Below the pieces are notes generated by a model that was not told where the DNA came from, did not search any database, and worked only from the letters and a program-made list of their open reading frames with translations. Below, piece after piece: positions 24,062-34,255 of a stretch of 64,000 bases of DNA. A program made the translations under genes and the position numbers. Position 1 is the stretch's first letter. Each line of letters starts with the position of its first letter. Source of the stretch: Flaccisagitta enflata (Eukaryota; Chaetognatha; Sagittoidea; Aphragmophora); NCBI GenBank assembly GCA_965153355.1, contig OZ231127.1, positions 8,990,001 through 9,054,000 on the forward strand, written 5' to 3'.

Positions 24062-24146
24062 CTGAAAAAGATATGAAAGGATGGGAGTAGATGGTCAGAA
24101 TGTTTTTGACAAAATCGACATTCACTCCTCGCTTTGACGCCTGGTC

Positions 24147-24223
24147 ATTTCTTAGTCGTGTGCAAGCGACTCTATGACCCGATATGCCGGTCGCTCCGTC
24201 GGTTGGTCCGTCGGTCCATCGGT
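24147..24223 (+). mobile_element. Family A element, 5' half (split by foldback element)
   Basis: The hairpin head AGTCGTGTGCAAGCGACT is followed by CTATGACCCGATATGCCGG and GTCGG/GTCC repeats, interrupted at ...CCATCGGT by the family C terminus. The other half resumes at 29723. Confidence 0.8.
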
Positions 24224-25159
24224 CAGCTGGAGAGCGTCAAACCTGTTGGAATTGGCGTGGCCACTCTCAAACTCGCTGATTCCAGCAGTTTTAACAGGAT
24301 TTTTTCATAGTCTATATAGTAAAAAAAATAAATGTCCATTTTTCTCAAAATAGGTCATTTTCAATTTTCTTCGTTTTCTGGCCATTAAGGGTCCCCAGGG
24401 GGCTGACATTGATGATACATTAATCTGGGATACTCCCCGCCCCTAAGGGGCCCCAAATTGGGGTAAAAAAAATTTTGTGTTAAATCCGCTGATTTTAACG
24501 GGGGCGGGGTCACTTCTTTAAATGACCATGCTAAATCCGCTGATTTTAACAGGTTTACATGCAAAATTCCCTGTTTTGGTCCTCCACATGCTTATCTAAC
24601 ATCATGAGACTCTAATGGTGACAAAAAAGAGTAAGTGAGCATGCATGAGCAAATATGAGCAAGCATGCTAAAGTCGCTGGTTTTAGCGGGTTTACATGCA
24701 AAATTCCCAATTTTGGTCCTCCACATGCTTATCTAACATCATGACACTCTATATGGTGACAAAAAAGAGTAAGTGAGCACGCATAAGCAAAAATGAGCAA
24801 GCATGAGCATGCATGCTAAAGTCGCTGGTTTTAGCGGGTTTAGCCAACATTTCTTTTTTTTCCTCTCTCCCTCATGGAAAGTCAATGAGGCGTAGTATTA
24901 TGGATGTTAAGCAATAAACAATAAACAATGAATGAGTAGAGATGAGTAAGCATGATCAAGCATGAGCTTGCATGCTGAAGTCGCTGATTTTAACAGATTT
25001 TACGCCAAAATTCCATATTCTTGTCCTTCACATGCTTGTTTAATATCATGAGACCCTTTATGGTAACAAAGAAGAGAAAAAGAGTACACATTAGCAAGCA
25101 TGAGCAAGTAGGAGCAAGCATGCTGAAGTCGCTGATTTTAGCGGGTTTAGCCTACATTC

Positions 25160-25705
25160 CCCTTTTTGGGCGCGGCCCCAAAGGGCTGATGTCCTGCAGG
25201 ACACAGGGGGGAATTTCCAGACATCCGTCCGTCCGTCCTTCCGTCTGTCCTTCCGCCCCCCCCCCGTTGCCCATCGAAGCCTCAAATCCTCACTCTCAGG
25301 CCTGATTTAGGCCCTCAAAGCCCTCAAATCAGCCCTCCAGGCCTCAAATCAGCTCTTTAGGCCTCAAATCAGCTCTCCAGGCCTATAATCGGCTCCCAAG
25401 GCCTCAAATCAGCTCTTTAGGCCTCAAATCTGCTCTCCAGACCTCAAATCTGCCCCTTATGTCTCAAGCCTGCCCCCAGACCTCAAATCTAATCTTCAGG
25501 CCTAAAATCTTCCCCCCAGACCTGACTTATCTATTAGGCCTGATATATTCCCCGTCAGGACATCTGGAAATTCCCCCCTGTGTCCTACAGGACATCGGCC
25601 CTTTGGGGCCGCTGCCCTGCTCTCACTCCACTATCTTACTTGATTACTCCAAGCAGGGCATCGGGTACTGCTGACTATGTGCAATCCTTGGATGATTAGT
25701 TTCTA
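25160..25705. mobile_element. Family B inverted-arm element inside family C
   Basis: The left arm GGGCGCGGCCCCAAAGGGCT, then GATGTCCTGCAGGACACAGG and GAATTTCCAGAC, is mirrored on the right by ATCTGGAAATTCCCCCCTGT, GTCCTACAGGACATCGGCCC and TTTGGGGCCGCTGCCCTGC. The core is a ~20-bp repeat, GGCCTCAAATCAGCTCT. It interrupts the tandem subunits of the family C left arm, which resume near 25790. Confidence 0.85.
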
Positions 25706-25968
25706 CTCTCCCTCATGGAAAGTTGGTGTCATGAGACTTTGTATGTTTGATATTGAGCCCTGAACAAACCACAAGAATGAATGAGCAGACATGAGCAAGC
25801 ATGAGCTTGCATGCTAACGTCACTGATTTTAACACGTTCAGCTCAAATGTAAGAATTGCTGTATGCAGGGAGTAGGGATGGTGTTCCCATCCATATCGTC
25901 CTTTGGTGCTTCCAATAAATCTAATTTTCTCTCTCTCACCAATCTAACCAAGCGACCTTTTCAAAAAC

Positions 25969-26030
25969 AACAAGGCTGGATACACGGCTACCCTAGTCGC
26001 GTGTGGGTGGGCAGGGGCATTGACAGACAA
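25969..26030 (-). mobile_element. Family A tail fragment
   Basis: ACAAGGCTGGATACACGGCT and TAGTCGCGTGTGGGTGGGCA match the family A tail region. The rest of the element is absent. Confidence 0.65.
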
Positions 26031-26095
26031 GGTCACTAGCGTGATTGACGAAACATTGGCGAGATGAGAATGAGGAGCAAAATCATGAGTCAGAT

Positions 26096-26230
26096 GATGA
26101 AACATCGGAACCTGCAGCACCAATGTCAACCTCAAAGGCTTTCAATCAAGTTCGTGACCTTTAATTTTACTTCATGAAGCTTAAAATGCGCGACAGGAGG
26201 ACTCTCTACATCTCTACATGTTTTTACGTA
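26096..26230 (+). repeat. Diverged direct repeat, copy 1
   Basis: AATGTCAACCTCAAAGGC, CTTCATGAAGCTTAAAATGC and the ending CATGTTTTTA are matched in order at 26983-27122. Confidence 0.65.
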
Positions 26231-26286
26231 ATCAATTGTATTGGCACCACCAATCTATCAACACAAATTATTTCTCTTTTTAGATG

Positions 26287-26405
26287 CGTCATTGCATATG
26301 TATATCAGTTAGTCAGCCGGTCTGTCCATCCGTCACTCCGTCCGTCCGTTACGCCTCCTCTTATACCATGCAGATGACTCAGCGAGTTGCCCACCCGGGC
26401 TTGTT
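26287..26405 (+). mobile_element. Family M element
   Basis: GTCTGTCCATCCGTCACTCC, then TTACGCCTCCTCTTAT and CAGCGAGTTGCCCACCCGGG before CTTGTTTC. It is matched in reverse orientation at 30118-30260. Overall order parallels family A (GTCC run, GCCCACCCG, CTTGTTT), so it may be a distant subfamily. Confidence 0.55.
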
Positions 26406-26559
26406 TCTTTCATTCCATTCAATACTTTTACCCCCCTATTGAGGTATAGTGTGATCTCTAGCATTGCTTAAGACGTCAAATCTGCCAGGGAAAAATGAAG
26501 TGCTTCACCCCACTTTAGCATCAATAATGGACTAATTATCCATCTACAAATGTTTTCAT

Positions 26560-26930
26560 TTCTCAAGTTGTAACTGGATACACTTGATATGTACTTCTGT
26601 TTTATATTTTACACTTTGAACGCCTTTGGATAAGCAATTCTCACAGAAAATGGTAGAAAAATGAAGATTTGTTGTGAAATTTTGTTGACATTTTTTTCTA
26701 TTTTCTGAGGTCGAAATTATAAGAAAACCATACCCAGAAAAATATTGCATTTTCAAAAACATAGTTCTCTCCAAAAACGATTTGGGAAGAGAACTATGTT
26801 CTTTATTTTTTCATTTTTTCATTTTCTATGCAAACTTATAATTTTGACCAACCCCTTGTCAATGACAACAAAAAAATGGTCGAAATTTTCAGTGAATTTT
26901 TTTCAGTAATTTAAGCTAAATCTGAGTCTC
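26560..26930. repeat. Imperfect inverted repeat with strong central hairpin
   Basis: CATAGTTCTCT...AGAGAACTATG forms an 11-bp stem around 26760-26802. Outer arms GGTCGAAATTATAAG and CTTATAATTTTGACC extend it to about 150 bp per side. Probably a small inverted-repeat element. Confidence 0.6.
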
Positions 26931-26982
26931 TCGCTAAATGGATGCAAATTTGGCTTTCAGATATCATGTATGTCTTACAGTG

Positions 26983-27122
26983 ATAAAACATGGGAACCCG
27001 AAGCTCAATCGATGTCAACCTGACAACCTCATTTGAGTTTGTGGACTTCTATCCTACTTCATAAAGCTTGAAAATGCAAGACAAGAAAACTTTTTACAAC
27101 TCTCATCCCTGGAAATGTTTTT
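26983..27122 (+). repeat. Diverged direct repeat, copy 2
   Basis: Counterpart of 26096-26230. It ends in TTTTTAGTCACATGCACCCC, where a truncated family A-like head (CACTCTATAACCCGCTATG) begins. Confidence 0.6.
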
Positions 27123-27251
27123 AGTCACATGCACCCCACTCTATAACCCGCTATGTTGGTCCGTCAGTTGGTAACACTTACCTTTTTATGTAGTATTTGG
27201 CATTTTGGAATTTTGAAGCAGAAAATGTTTGCTTTATTTTTTTTTCATTTA

Positions 27252-27415
27252 CATAGGCTCAGTATACCAATAGTTTATGATATTTGTTTTCTTATATACA
27301 ACTCGCTAAAAAATGAAAATGGTAGAAATTATAGAATTCGATTTAACAACACTCGGATTTAACGTCCAAAATACCGAGGTCCCTTCAAGGACGTTAGATC
27401 GAGTTCCCACTGTAT
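27252..27415. mobile_element. pogo/Tigger-like terminal fragment, copy 1 (near-empty site)
   Basis: The minus strand reads TA, CAGTGGGAACTCGATCTAAC, then GACCTCGGTATTTTGGACG and GTTAAATCCGAGTG. This resembles pogo/Tigger-type terminal repeats at a TA site. The same sequence recurs at 27667-28107, where a family A element interrupts its upstream part. Confidence 0.55.
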
Positions 27416-27688
27416 GTTTTCTATTTTGACCAATTTGGATACCCTAAATGTTGGCTTTGTGGGCACGCTGTCTTAGGTGTATTTCCATTATTATGAATGT
27501 CATTTTGAAATGCCTTTAGCTATGCTTTATTGCTCATCATTACTATAAAGTCATGTCAGTGGTAATATTTGATTGTTATCAAACATAAATCACAAAGTTT
27601 AACATTGTTTAGAATCCCACTAAAAACTTTTTTCTTTTAATCTTGATCATTTTCTTTTTAAGTATATAGGCTCAGTACATCAATGATT

Positions 27689-27988
27689 GTTTTTAGTCGC
27701 TTGCGCGCAACTCTATGACCTGCTCTGTCACACTTAGCTTTCGTTAGCTTTTTTTTGACGTTTTAAGTTTTTTAAGTCATTTTATGTCATTTAAAGATAA
27801 TTTACATTTAGTCTTTTGGTTTTTTGCTTTTTTGGCCTTATGGTTTTTTGGTTCTTTGGTCTTTTCTTTGGTTTTGGTCTTTTGGTCTTTTGGTCTTTTG
27901 GTCTTTTGGTCTTTGGTCTGTTGGTCTTTTGGTCTTTTAGTCTTTTGGTCTTAACAACCACATGCAACTGTAAGGTGTTGGCCTTGTT
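27689..27988 (+). mobile_element. Short satellite-bearing family A element
   Basis: The head AGTCGCTTGCGCGCAACT, CTCTATGACCTGCTCTGTC, AAGTCATTTTATGTCATTT and a GGTCTTTT repeat block (27850-27950) lead to the tail GCAACTGTAAGGTGTTGG then CCTTGTT. It sits inside a second copy of the sequence at 27252-27415, so its ends can be read by comparison. Confidence 0.85.
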
Positions 27989-28107
27989 AAAAGCTAGAAA
28001 AAAAAATGAAATGGTAGAAAATATAGAATTCGATTTAACAACAATAGGATTTAAAGTCCAAAATACCCTGGTCCCCTCAAGGACATTATATGGAGTTCCC
28101 ACTGTAT
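27989..28107. mobile_element. pogo/Tigger-like terminal fragment, copy 2
   Basis: GTAGAAAATATAGAATTCG, then AACAACAATAGGATTTAAAG and GGAGTTCCCACTGTA, parallel to copy 1 with about 80% or better local identity by eye. Confidence 0.55.
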
Positions 28108-28162
28108 TTACTTTTCTATCACCATATTGAATTCAGGATGTTAAGTGCATGAAGAGGAACAG

Positions 28163-28921
28163 AATACACCGCTTTCAGATCGAAATGTCGTGAAAAGAAG
28201 ATATATTACTCCAAAACTACTCATAGTAATTAGTTTTTTCTTTTTTTCCCTGGTAGATAACTTGATTAAGTTTTGCTACAAGCAAAGAATATCCCACCAA
28301 CTAAAAAATTCAAGCCTCCCACTCAAAATAAATGAATATTGCATGTTTCACATTGAAGGATTTTTTTCCCAATAACTTTTTCTTTACTTTATTTCATAGT
28401 TGTCATTTCTACACAAATTGAGCTGAATTACTGGGATTGGTCTAGAATTCAAGAGATTTTAATGTAGATTATGTTGTAAGGAAAAAATGTTCTCACTGAT
28501 ATCAATTTTGAACAATTTGCAGACAATTTTTCAAAATTTTCTTAAATCTTGAGGTTTTTGCGGTGTTTTTGGGTCAAAATCAATCATTACTGCATCACTT
28601 AAGTCAAATCTTTTAGAATTTCAAACAAAACTTCATTAATTCCTCATAACCAACAATGTAGGACCACTCTTGTTGAAAAAAAGAAGCACTGCTACTACCT
28701 AACCTCATTTTTTCCATGAAAAAAGGCCATTTTTGGCTGAAATAGACTAATTTTTGTCATGAAATTTAGAGCAAACATATCAACACTGGGGCTTTAATTC
28801 TTTTTTTGTAACAAAACTTAATCGAATTATCTACCACTGGAAAAAAGAATCAAGTAGTTGTCTTAAGTATTTTAGGAGTAGTATATCTTCTTTTCGCGAC
28901 ATTTCGATTTGAAAGCGGTGT
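28163..28921. repeat. Inverted repeat nested in family C
   Basis: The left arm ACACCGCTTTCAGATCGAAA and ATGTCGTGAAAAGAAGATAT is mirrored on the right by ATATCTTCTTTTCGCGACAT and TTCGATTTGAAAGCGGTGT. Arms are about 125 bp with a ~500-bp AT-rich loop. Confidence 0.75.
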
Positions 28922-29722
28922 ATGGAATTTTGGCGTAAAACCTGTTAAAATCAACGACTTTGGCATGCAAGCTTTTGCTTGCTCATGTCTGCTCATTCAT
29001 TCTTGTGGATATTTAAGGGCTCAATGTCCAACATATAAGGTCTCATGACATTGCCTTTCTATGAGGCCGAGCAAAAAAGAAGAAATGTTGGCTAAACCTG
29101 CTAAAACCAGCGACTTTAGCATGCTTGTTCATGCTTGCTCATATTTGCTCAGGCATGCTCACTTACTCTTTTTTGTCACTATATAGAGTCTCATGATGTT
29201 AGATAATCATGTGGAGGGCAAAAATAGGGAATTATGCATGTAAACCTGCTAAAACCAGCGACTTTAGCATGCTTGCTCATGCTTGCTCACATTTGCTCAT
29301 GCATGCTCACTTACTCTTTTTTGTCACTATATAGAGTCTCATGATGTTAGATAAGCATGTGGAGGACCAAAACAGGGAATTTTGCATGTAAACCTGTTAA
29401 AATCAGCAGATTTAGCATGGTCATTTAAAGAAGTGACCCCGCCCCCGTTAAAATCAGCAGATTTAACACACAAAATTTTTTACCCCAATTTGGGGCCCCT
29501 TAGGGGCGGGGAGTATCCCAGATTAATGCATCACCAATGTCAGCCCCCTAGGGGCCCTTAATGGCCAGAAAACGAAGAAAATTGAAAATGACCTATTTTG
29601 AGAAAAATGGACATTTATTTTTTTTACTATATAAACTATGAAAAAATCCTGTTAAATCTGCTGGAATCAGCGAGTTTGAGAGTGGCCCCGCCAATTCCAA
29701 CAGGTTTGACGCTCTCCAGCTG

Positions 29723-29862
29723 TCGGTCGGTAACATTTTTTTTTTGGCTTATTGACATTTTTCACATTACTGCTCGAGCCTAAATGTTTGGTTAGCCTTT
29801 TTCATCACTGCCCCTGCTCACCCGAATGCAACATCGGTAGCCGTGTATACGGCCTTGTTTTT
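29723..29862 (+). mobile_element. Family A element, 3' half (split by foldback element)
   Basis: Resumes with TCGGTCGGTAAC, GGCTTATTGACATTTTTC and CACTGCCCCTGCTCACCCG, and ends in TAGCCGTGTATACGGCCTTG. Together with 24147-24223 it forms one interrupted family A copy. Confidence 0.8.
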
Positions 29863-30117
29863 CTTGGTACTGGCAGTAATTAAGAACAATCTGGCTGAAA
29901 GAGTAGTTTGATCTTTGAAATCCGATGTTTCGGGATAAAACTCTTTATTTAGAATATTTGGGGCAGTGAGTTGAATGAGATTTGAATTGTTGTGAATCAC
30001 AAGGGACTTTCCCTCAGACGGATGAACGGTTCCTCTTAAAGAGAGGCGTGCCTTACGGACGCATCTAAAAAATGAAGGACAATGGATGCTTCAAGGATTC
30101 ATGTCCATTATCAACAA
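29863..30117. other. Spacer in the GNAT-like intron
   Basis: No recognised feature. CTCTTAAAGAGAGGCG near 30034 contains a short inverted motif. Confidence 0.45.
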
Positions 30118-30262
30118 ACAAGCCCCGGTGGGCAACTCGATGAGTTATCAGCTTGATATTAGAGGAGGCATAAAAGTCGGACGGACAGACGGACCAAAAG
30201 ATGGACGGACCAATTTACAGACGGACAGACCCTCTTATAGAGATACGATAAGTCTTTGATCC
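30118..30262 (-). mobile_element. Family M element
   Basis: The reverse-complement arrangement of 26287-26405: AAGCCCCGGTGGGCAACTCG, AGAGGAGGCATAAA, a GGAC-rich run and CTCTTATAGAGATACG. It lies just inside the putative intron donor. Confidence 0.55.
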
Positions 30263-30295
30263 TTGAGAAAGCGACCTAACTTTCGTCATTCTCAC

Positions 30296-30473
30296 CTGGC
30301 CAGATGGTGCAGCAGAGCGGTTCATCCTCGAAGGCCTCGACGAGCAGATCGACGATGCTGGGATGATCTCGCGGACGACCGATTCGAATCTCGTGTCGAG
30401 GAAGCCGCAGCACCAATGACCGCTTCCGCATCCTGGCTGCCGCCGCTGCAGCCGCCTCTGTCGCTTCAGTCAT
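30296..30473 (-). CDS. GNAT-like protein, putative first coding exon
   Basis: On the minus strand, ATG at 30473 opens a frame starting MTEATEAAAAAAARMRKRSL, with a low-complexity Ala run. It continues IRIGRPRDHPSIVDLLVEAF and EDEPLCCTIWP. The pattern I-R-x-[A/G]-x-x-x-D-x-x-x-I-x-x-L-x-x-x-A-F-x-x-[E/D]-P-L is the classic start of GNAT N-acetyltransferase domains (first strand and helix). The exon ends CCAG|GTGAG, a near-consensus donor in phase 1, matching the phase-1 acceptor at 24061. Acetyl-CoA-dependent transfer to an amine would be the family role; the substrate cannot be told. An upstream Ser-rich frame ends in TGATG, overlapping this start. Exon and family likeness are seen; function is inferred from only ~60 residues here. 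Confidence 0.65.
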
Positions 30474-30851
30474 CAAGAAAACTTCGCTGAAGAAGAGGAA
30501 GAGGAAGTAGTTGAGGGGATGCTGCCGCTGCTGTTGTTGGAAGAATGATTTGAGGAGATAGCGCTGCTACTGCCGCTGCGGCTGCCGTTTATGATTGAGG
30601 CGGAGGAATAAGTCGAGGAAATGCCGCCGCTGCTGCTTTTGGAAGGTGATGAAGAGGATGAAGTAGTTGAGAAGCTAATGCTGCTGTTAAAGAAACGAGA
30701 CGGTTTAACGCTGGTCGAAGTTGACTGAGGAAACAGCTTCTTTGTTGATGAAGGCAAAACAGAAGAGGAGTCAATGAAGGCGCAATCTGAAAGCGACAAG
30801 GACGACGACAAATGCAAAGGCGACGAGGACGAGGACGAGGACGAAGACGAA

Positions 30852-30883
<32 letters not shown>

Positions 30884-31300
30884 ATTCAAAGATGCCGATT
30901 TCAAAAATGGATCGACAAACGATGATATGTGCGATGGAGTGTTAAGGGAAGCGGCGGTATAGGAGGAGGAAGAAGAGGAGAAGATGGAGGAGGTGGAGGA
31001 GATGCTTGAAGTCGGTTCTGGATAGAATAGTGGTAATTTGGGCTTCGATGACGACGAAGGCAATCGATGAAAAATGGTACGGGTGTTGTTTTTGAAATAA
31101 GTGGAAAAGTAAGGAGAGAATTCAAACGAGGAGGCAGATACTTTTAAGGAATACGAAACGGATGATGAGGAAGTTGAAACAAACGGTGATAAGAAGGAGG
31201 AGGAGGAGGAGGAAAATGTAGAGTAGGAGACCAATTGGTGGTGAGTTGTAGACAAAGAAGGCGAAAAAGTACAATGACCCACGAATGCAGGAGACATCAT
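30473..31300 (-). CDS. Ser-rich upstream open frame, doubtful
   Basis: A frame of about 275 codons from an ATG-ATG pair (31295-31300). It has a long Ser homopolymer (about 22 residues, from CGAGGA/CGACGA repeats on the plus strand) and many Ser/Thr-rich segments. Its TGA shares bases with the GNAT-like ATG (TGATG). Its length comes mainly from a polypurine plus strand, which suppresses stops. It could be the 5' leader or promoter-side region of the GNAT-like gene, a real uORF, or nothing. No domain seen. Confidence 0.25.
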
Positions 31301-32171
31301 CAATCTTCGAGGAGAGAACACGCGGGAGGAGAAAAGGAAAGAATTATGGCTTTCAAAAAAAGGAGTGGGGGAGAGGAGGAGATAGTGGGAGAGGAGGAGA
31401 TAGGGGGGGGAGTAGGAGAAGAAAAGGAAGGAGAACTACAACGTCAAAGAAAGAATGGAGGAGGAGAGAGGGGAGGGGAAGGGAAGAGGGGGGAGAAAGG
31501 CTATCTAGGGTGTCATAGAAATAGTGGTTGAGAGGTAGAAAGGCAAATGAAAAAAAAAAACGTTGGAAAAAGGAGGAAGGGGAGAGGCGAGATAGGAATA
31601 GGACAGTGGGCAGTAAGGATTGAGACAACGCTTAATGGAGTGAATGAGTGATTGAAAGGAATAGGAGGAAGATTTACAAAAAAAGGGAAAATAATGAACA
31701 ATTGGAGTTGGGGTGCGAGGATGAATGGGATAAGTGAGGAATGAGGAGGCAAATAAGACTTAATGCAGTAAATCAAGGGGTGCTCTAGTTGGGGTAAAAA
31801 AAAGACAGTGACAGCCAGAAGGGGAACAGCAGGGAGCCGAAGAAAAACGAAAAAAAAACGGTGCCTTTGTTATGGTGATTTTCGTCGAGGGATTGATTGT
31901 TTTTTGGTGTCACAAAATGATCATTGTTTAGTGGTTTACATTGGATTGGTGTCTTACGGACGAGGAACTGAAAAGAAAAACATCAAGTTGTTATTTGTAT
32001 TCAATCCTGTCTTATCAATGAAGCCTACGCTAGGAGATATCGCTACATCAAAGACGAAAGGTTCTCGCAGCTCTCAATATTCGCGAATCATGAACCATGG
32101 ACCATGGTAGTCTTGCGCGATATCTATCAGACGCGGATATGATAATATGAGGAAATACGGTATATCATATA
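31301..32171. repeat. Polypurine (GGA/GAA-rich) tract and spacer
   Basis: 31301-31750 is strongly G/A-biased on the plus strand (GGAGGAGATAGTGGGAGAGG). The rest to 32171 is unassigned. GAGGAAATACGGTATATCAT near 32150 is a solo end of the 16220-type MITE. Confidence 0.7.
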
Positions 32172-32749
32172 CAGTACCCTCCGAGAAAACCCGGTTAAAA
32201 CTGGAGGATTAATTTTTGTTACTTTAATTTCATTTCCCAAATTTCATTTTTTATCAACTTAATTAAAGATACTTATTCTATTTGGCTGTCAAAATAACTG
32301 TGAAATCAAAGCATGAATACATTATAATTGAGTATTTTAACCCAGACCATGAATTGGCAGAAAATTTACTATTCTAGATACAACAAACAGTCAGCAAGAT
32401 TTATGGTTATTTAAAGTTTTTAAGGACAATTGTCCTAAATTATTTTGAGACAATTGTCCTTAAAAACTTTAAATGGCTGTAAAATCTGAAATAATTATGT
32501 GACTGAGCTGTTCTTGTAGTCTAGGATAGGTAAAATTTTCTGCCAAATATAATGGTCTGGGTTAGAACACTCAATATTGATGTCTTCATGCACTTTGATT
32601 TCACGAGTATTTTTTTTGACAGCCAAATATGTTCAAGGAATTAAGTATCTTTTAATTAAGTTATGTACAAAAAACGAAGTTTGGGAAATGAAATTAAAAT
32701 AACAAAAATTAATCCTCCAGTTTTAGCCAGGTTTGCTCGGAAGGTACTG
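32172..32749. mobile_element. Near-complete palindromic MITE, TA target site
   Basis: CAGTACCCTCCGAGAAAACC at the left is mirrored by CTCGGAAGGTACTG at the right, with TA on both sides. Almost the whole 578 bp folds on itself. The centre is TTAAGGACAATTGTCCT...ACAATTGTCCTTAA around 32442. There is no gene. TA flanks and CAGT ends suggest Tc1/mariner-type mobilisation. Confidence 0.85.
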
Positions 32750-33800
32750 TATCAGTTTGGCAAGGATATACATGGAAATAAGAATCAGACTAAGAGTCTG
32801 AAATCTCGTGCAACCTTGGCAAATCCCAATATCTCGTACAAACAATGCGCAAAATGAAAAGCGATGCAATGTTTCTCCAAATCAACCCCATGTCATTATT
32901 GCTTGAGGCATACTGTACCACTCACATACATGCATGTATGAAGGACAGGGATCGTCGGGGACCAACGCGACACCTTTTCGCCCCCGCACTCCCGTCCCTC
33001 TCCCCCCTCCCCGTATATGACAATATTGTCCTATCCAACAGAATGGTTTACAGCCTGGTCGTATCCCTCAGAAACCTATCTTATTCTACAATAGCTTGTA
33101 CCGAAATGACAATAAACAATAAAATCAGAACTCCACAAGTAGTTCTCATTGTGGGGCCGTCTTGGGCTTCCAATGGCATCACTTTTGGTCTGAAAAAATT
33201 GCATCTTGCTGTCCGCGCCTTACCTTGAATTTTCCTTCAGCCCATGGGAAACCAAAAATTTCAAAGTGCTTAAATCTCTTTTTTGACTGCAGATTTGAAA
33301 TCTGCAGAAAAAACTGTTAATTGAAAGTGCTTTCCTTTTTTCAATATTCCAACTAGAAGGTGCTCAAAATAAGTGTCAAAGTTTGCAAAACTTACCTTTC
33401 TCTTTTATTTATATGTAAAATCGCCAAACTTACCTTTTTTTATATCTTTAAGATGAATTTTGACTATGATCCCAAAGGAATATTGAAAAAAGGAAAGCAC
33501 TTTCAATTAACAGTTTTTTCTGCAGATTTCAAATCTGCAGTCAAAACAGAGATTTAAGCACTTTGAAATTTTTGGTTTCCCATAGGCTGAAGGAAAATTC
33601 AAGGTAAGGCGCGGACAGCAAGATGCAAATTTTTCAGACCAAAATTGATGCCATTAGAAGCCCAAGACAGCCCCACAACAAGAACTACTTGTAGAATTCT
33701 GATTTTATTGCTTTTAGTCATTTAGGTACAAGCTATTCTACAAGTCCCCCTAATTATTCATAATATTGGGATTTGCCAAGTTTTATGACTATCTCATAAG
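32750..33800. repeat. Large imperfect palindrome with internal perfect palindromes
   Basis: 33080-33330 pairs with 33490-33746 (TAGCTTGTACCGAAATGAC with GTCATTTAGGTACAAGCTA; GAACTACTTGTAGAATTCTG near the right end). CTGCAGATTTGAAATCTGCAG-type palindromes sit symmetrically near 33287 and 33520. An outer pair, CTTGGCAAATCCCAATA at 32815 and its complement near 33765, shows that the left arm carries about 240 bp absent from the right arm. Confidence 0.75.
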
Positions 33801-34255
33801 TTCCTAATAGGGCTGCAACCTCCCTCCATTTATCATAAGATTCACCGTGAGGACCTTAAGACAACTTTTCTAACTCTAAGGCTCTTTGTCACTGTAGAAA
33901 TGGGGAGGGGGAGGGATAATAACCATATTTGGGAAAAAAATCGAAAAACGTTTTTCGATTTTTTGAGTCCAGGGTTAGGAATTTATGTTTCCGTTTTTCG
34001 CTTGCGCCAATTTGAGGAAGTTGAGGCAGAATTAGGCTCGCCCGTGGCTGGGGTTGAAATTGGCACAGGGTGAAAGAGGGCACTTTTTTACACCTTTTGG
34101 AAAAAAGCAGGCCTCTGTGGGACCAATACTTTAGGCGCTATGAATTTTTGAATCTTTTTTAATTCTTCACATTTTCCGCATTTTTCTCAAAAATCTATAT
34201 TTTTCATCGATCTCAATTTTGGGCCCTAGGTAACAACAAAAATAAAATCAGCAGA
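33801..34255. other. No gene; one short perfect palindrome
   Basis: AAAAATCGAAAAACG followed by TTTTTCGATTTTT near 33938-33965 is a perfect palindrome. Nothing else recognised. Confidence 0.6.

Larger units (their letters stand above)
24224..29722. mobile_element. Family C foldback element with long inverted arms
   Basis: The termini CAGCTGGAGAGCGTCAAAC and GTTTGACGCTCTCCAGCTG are perfect inverted repeats. The arms continue for at least ~630 bp (24224-24860 against 29085-29722) and at lower similarity to about 25160/28925. Each arm contains tandem subunits of about 160 bp with GCTAAAGTCGCTGGTTTTAG and GAGTAAGTGAGCATGCATGA. TCGGT flanks both ends, a possible 5-bp target duplication within simple sequence. 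Long arms made of subrepeats are typical of foldback elements. No transposase is visible inside. Confidence 0.8.
24062..30295 (-). other. Putative 6.2-kb intron of the GNAT-like gene
   Basis: The donor CCAG|GTGAG at 30295 and the acceptor TTTTTCAG ending at 24062 are both phase 1. The intron holds a family A copy split by a 5.5-kb foldback element, which itself contains a family B element, a short satellite-bearing family A element, smaller inverted repeats and a family M copy near the donor. Confidence 0.5.

Noticed and set aside
24224-29722. Polinton/Maverick element (long inverted arms)
   Set aside because: Only 5.5 kb, no polymerase, integrase or capsid-like frames, and arms made of tandem subunits; a foldback element fits better.
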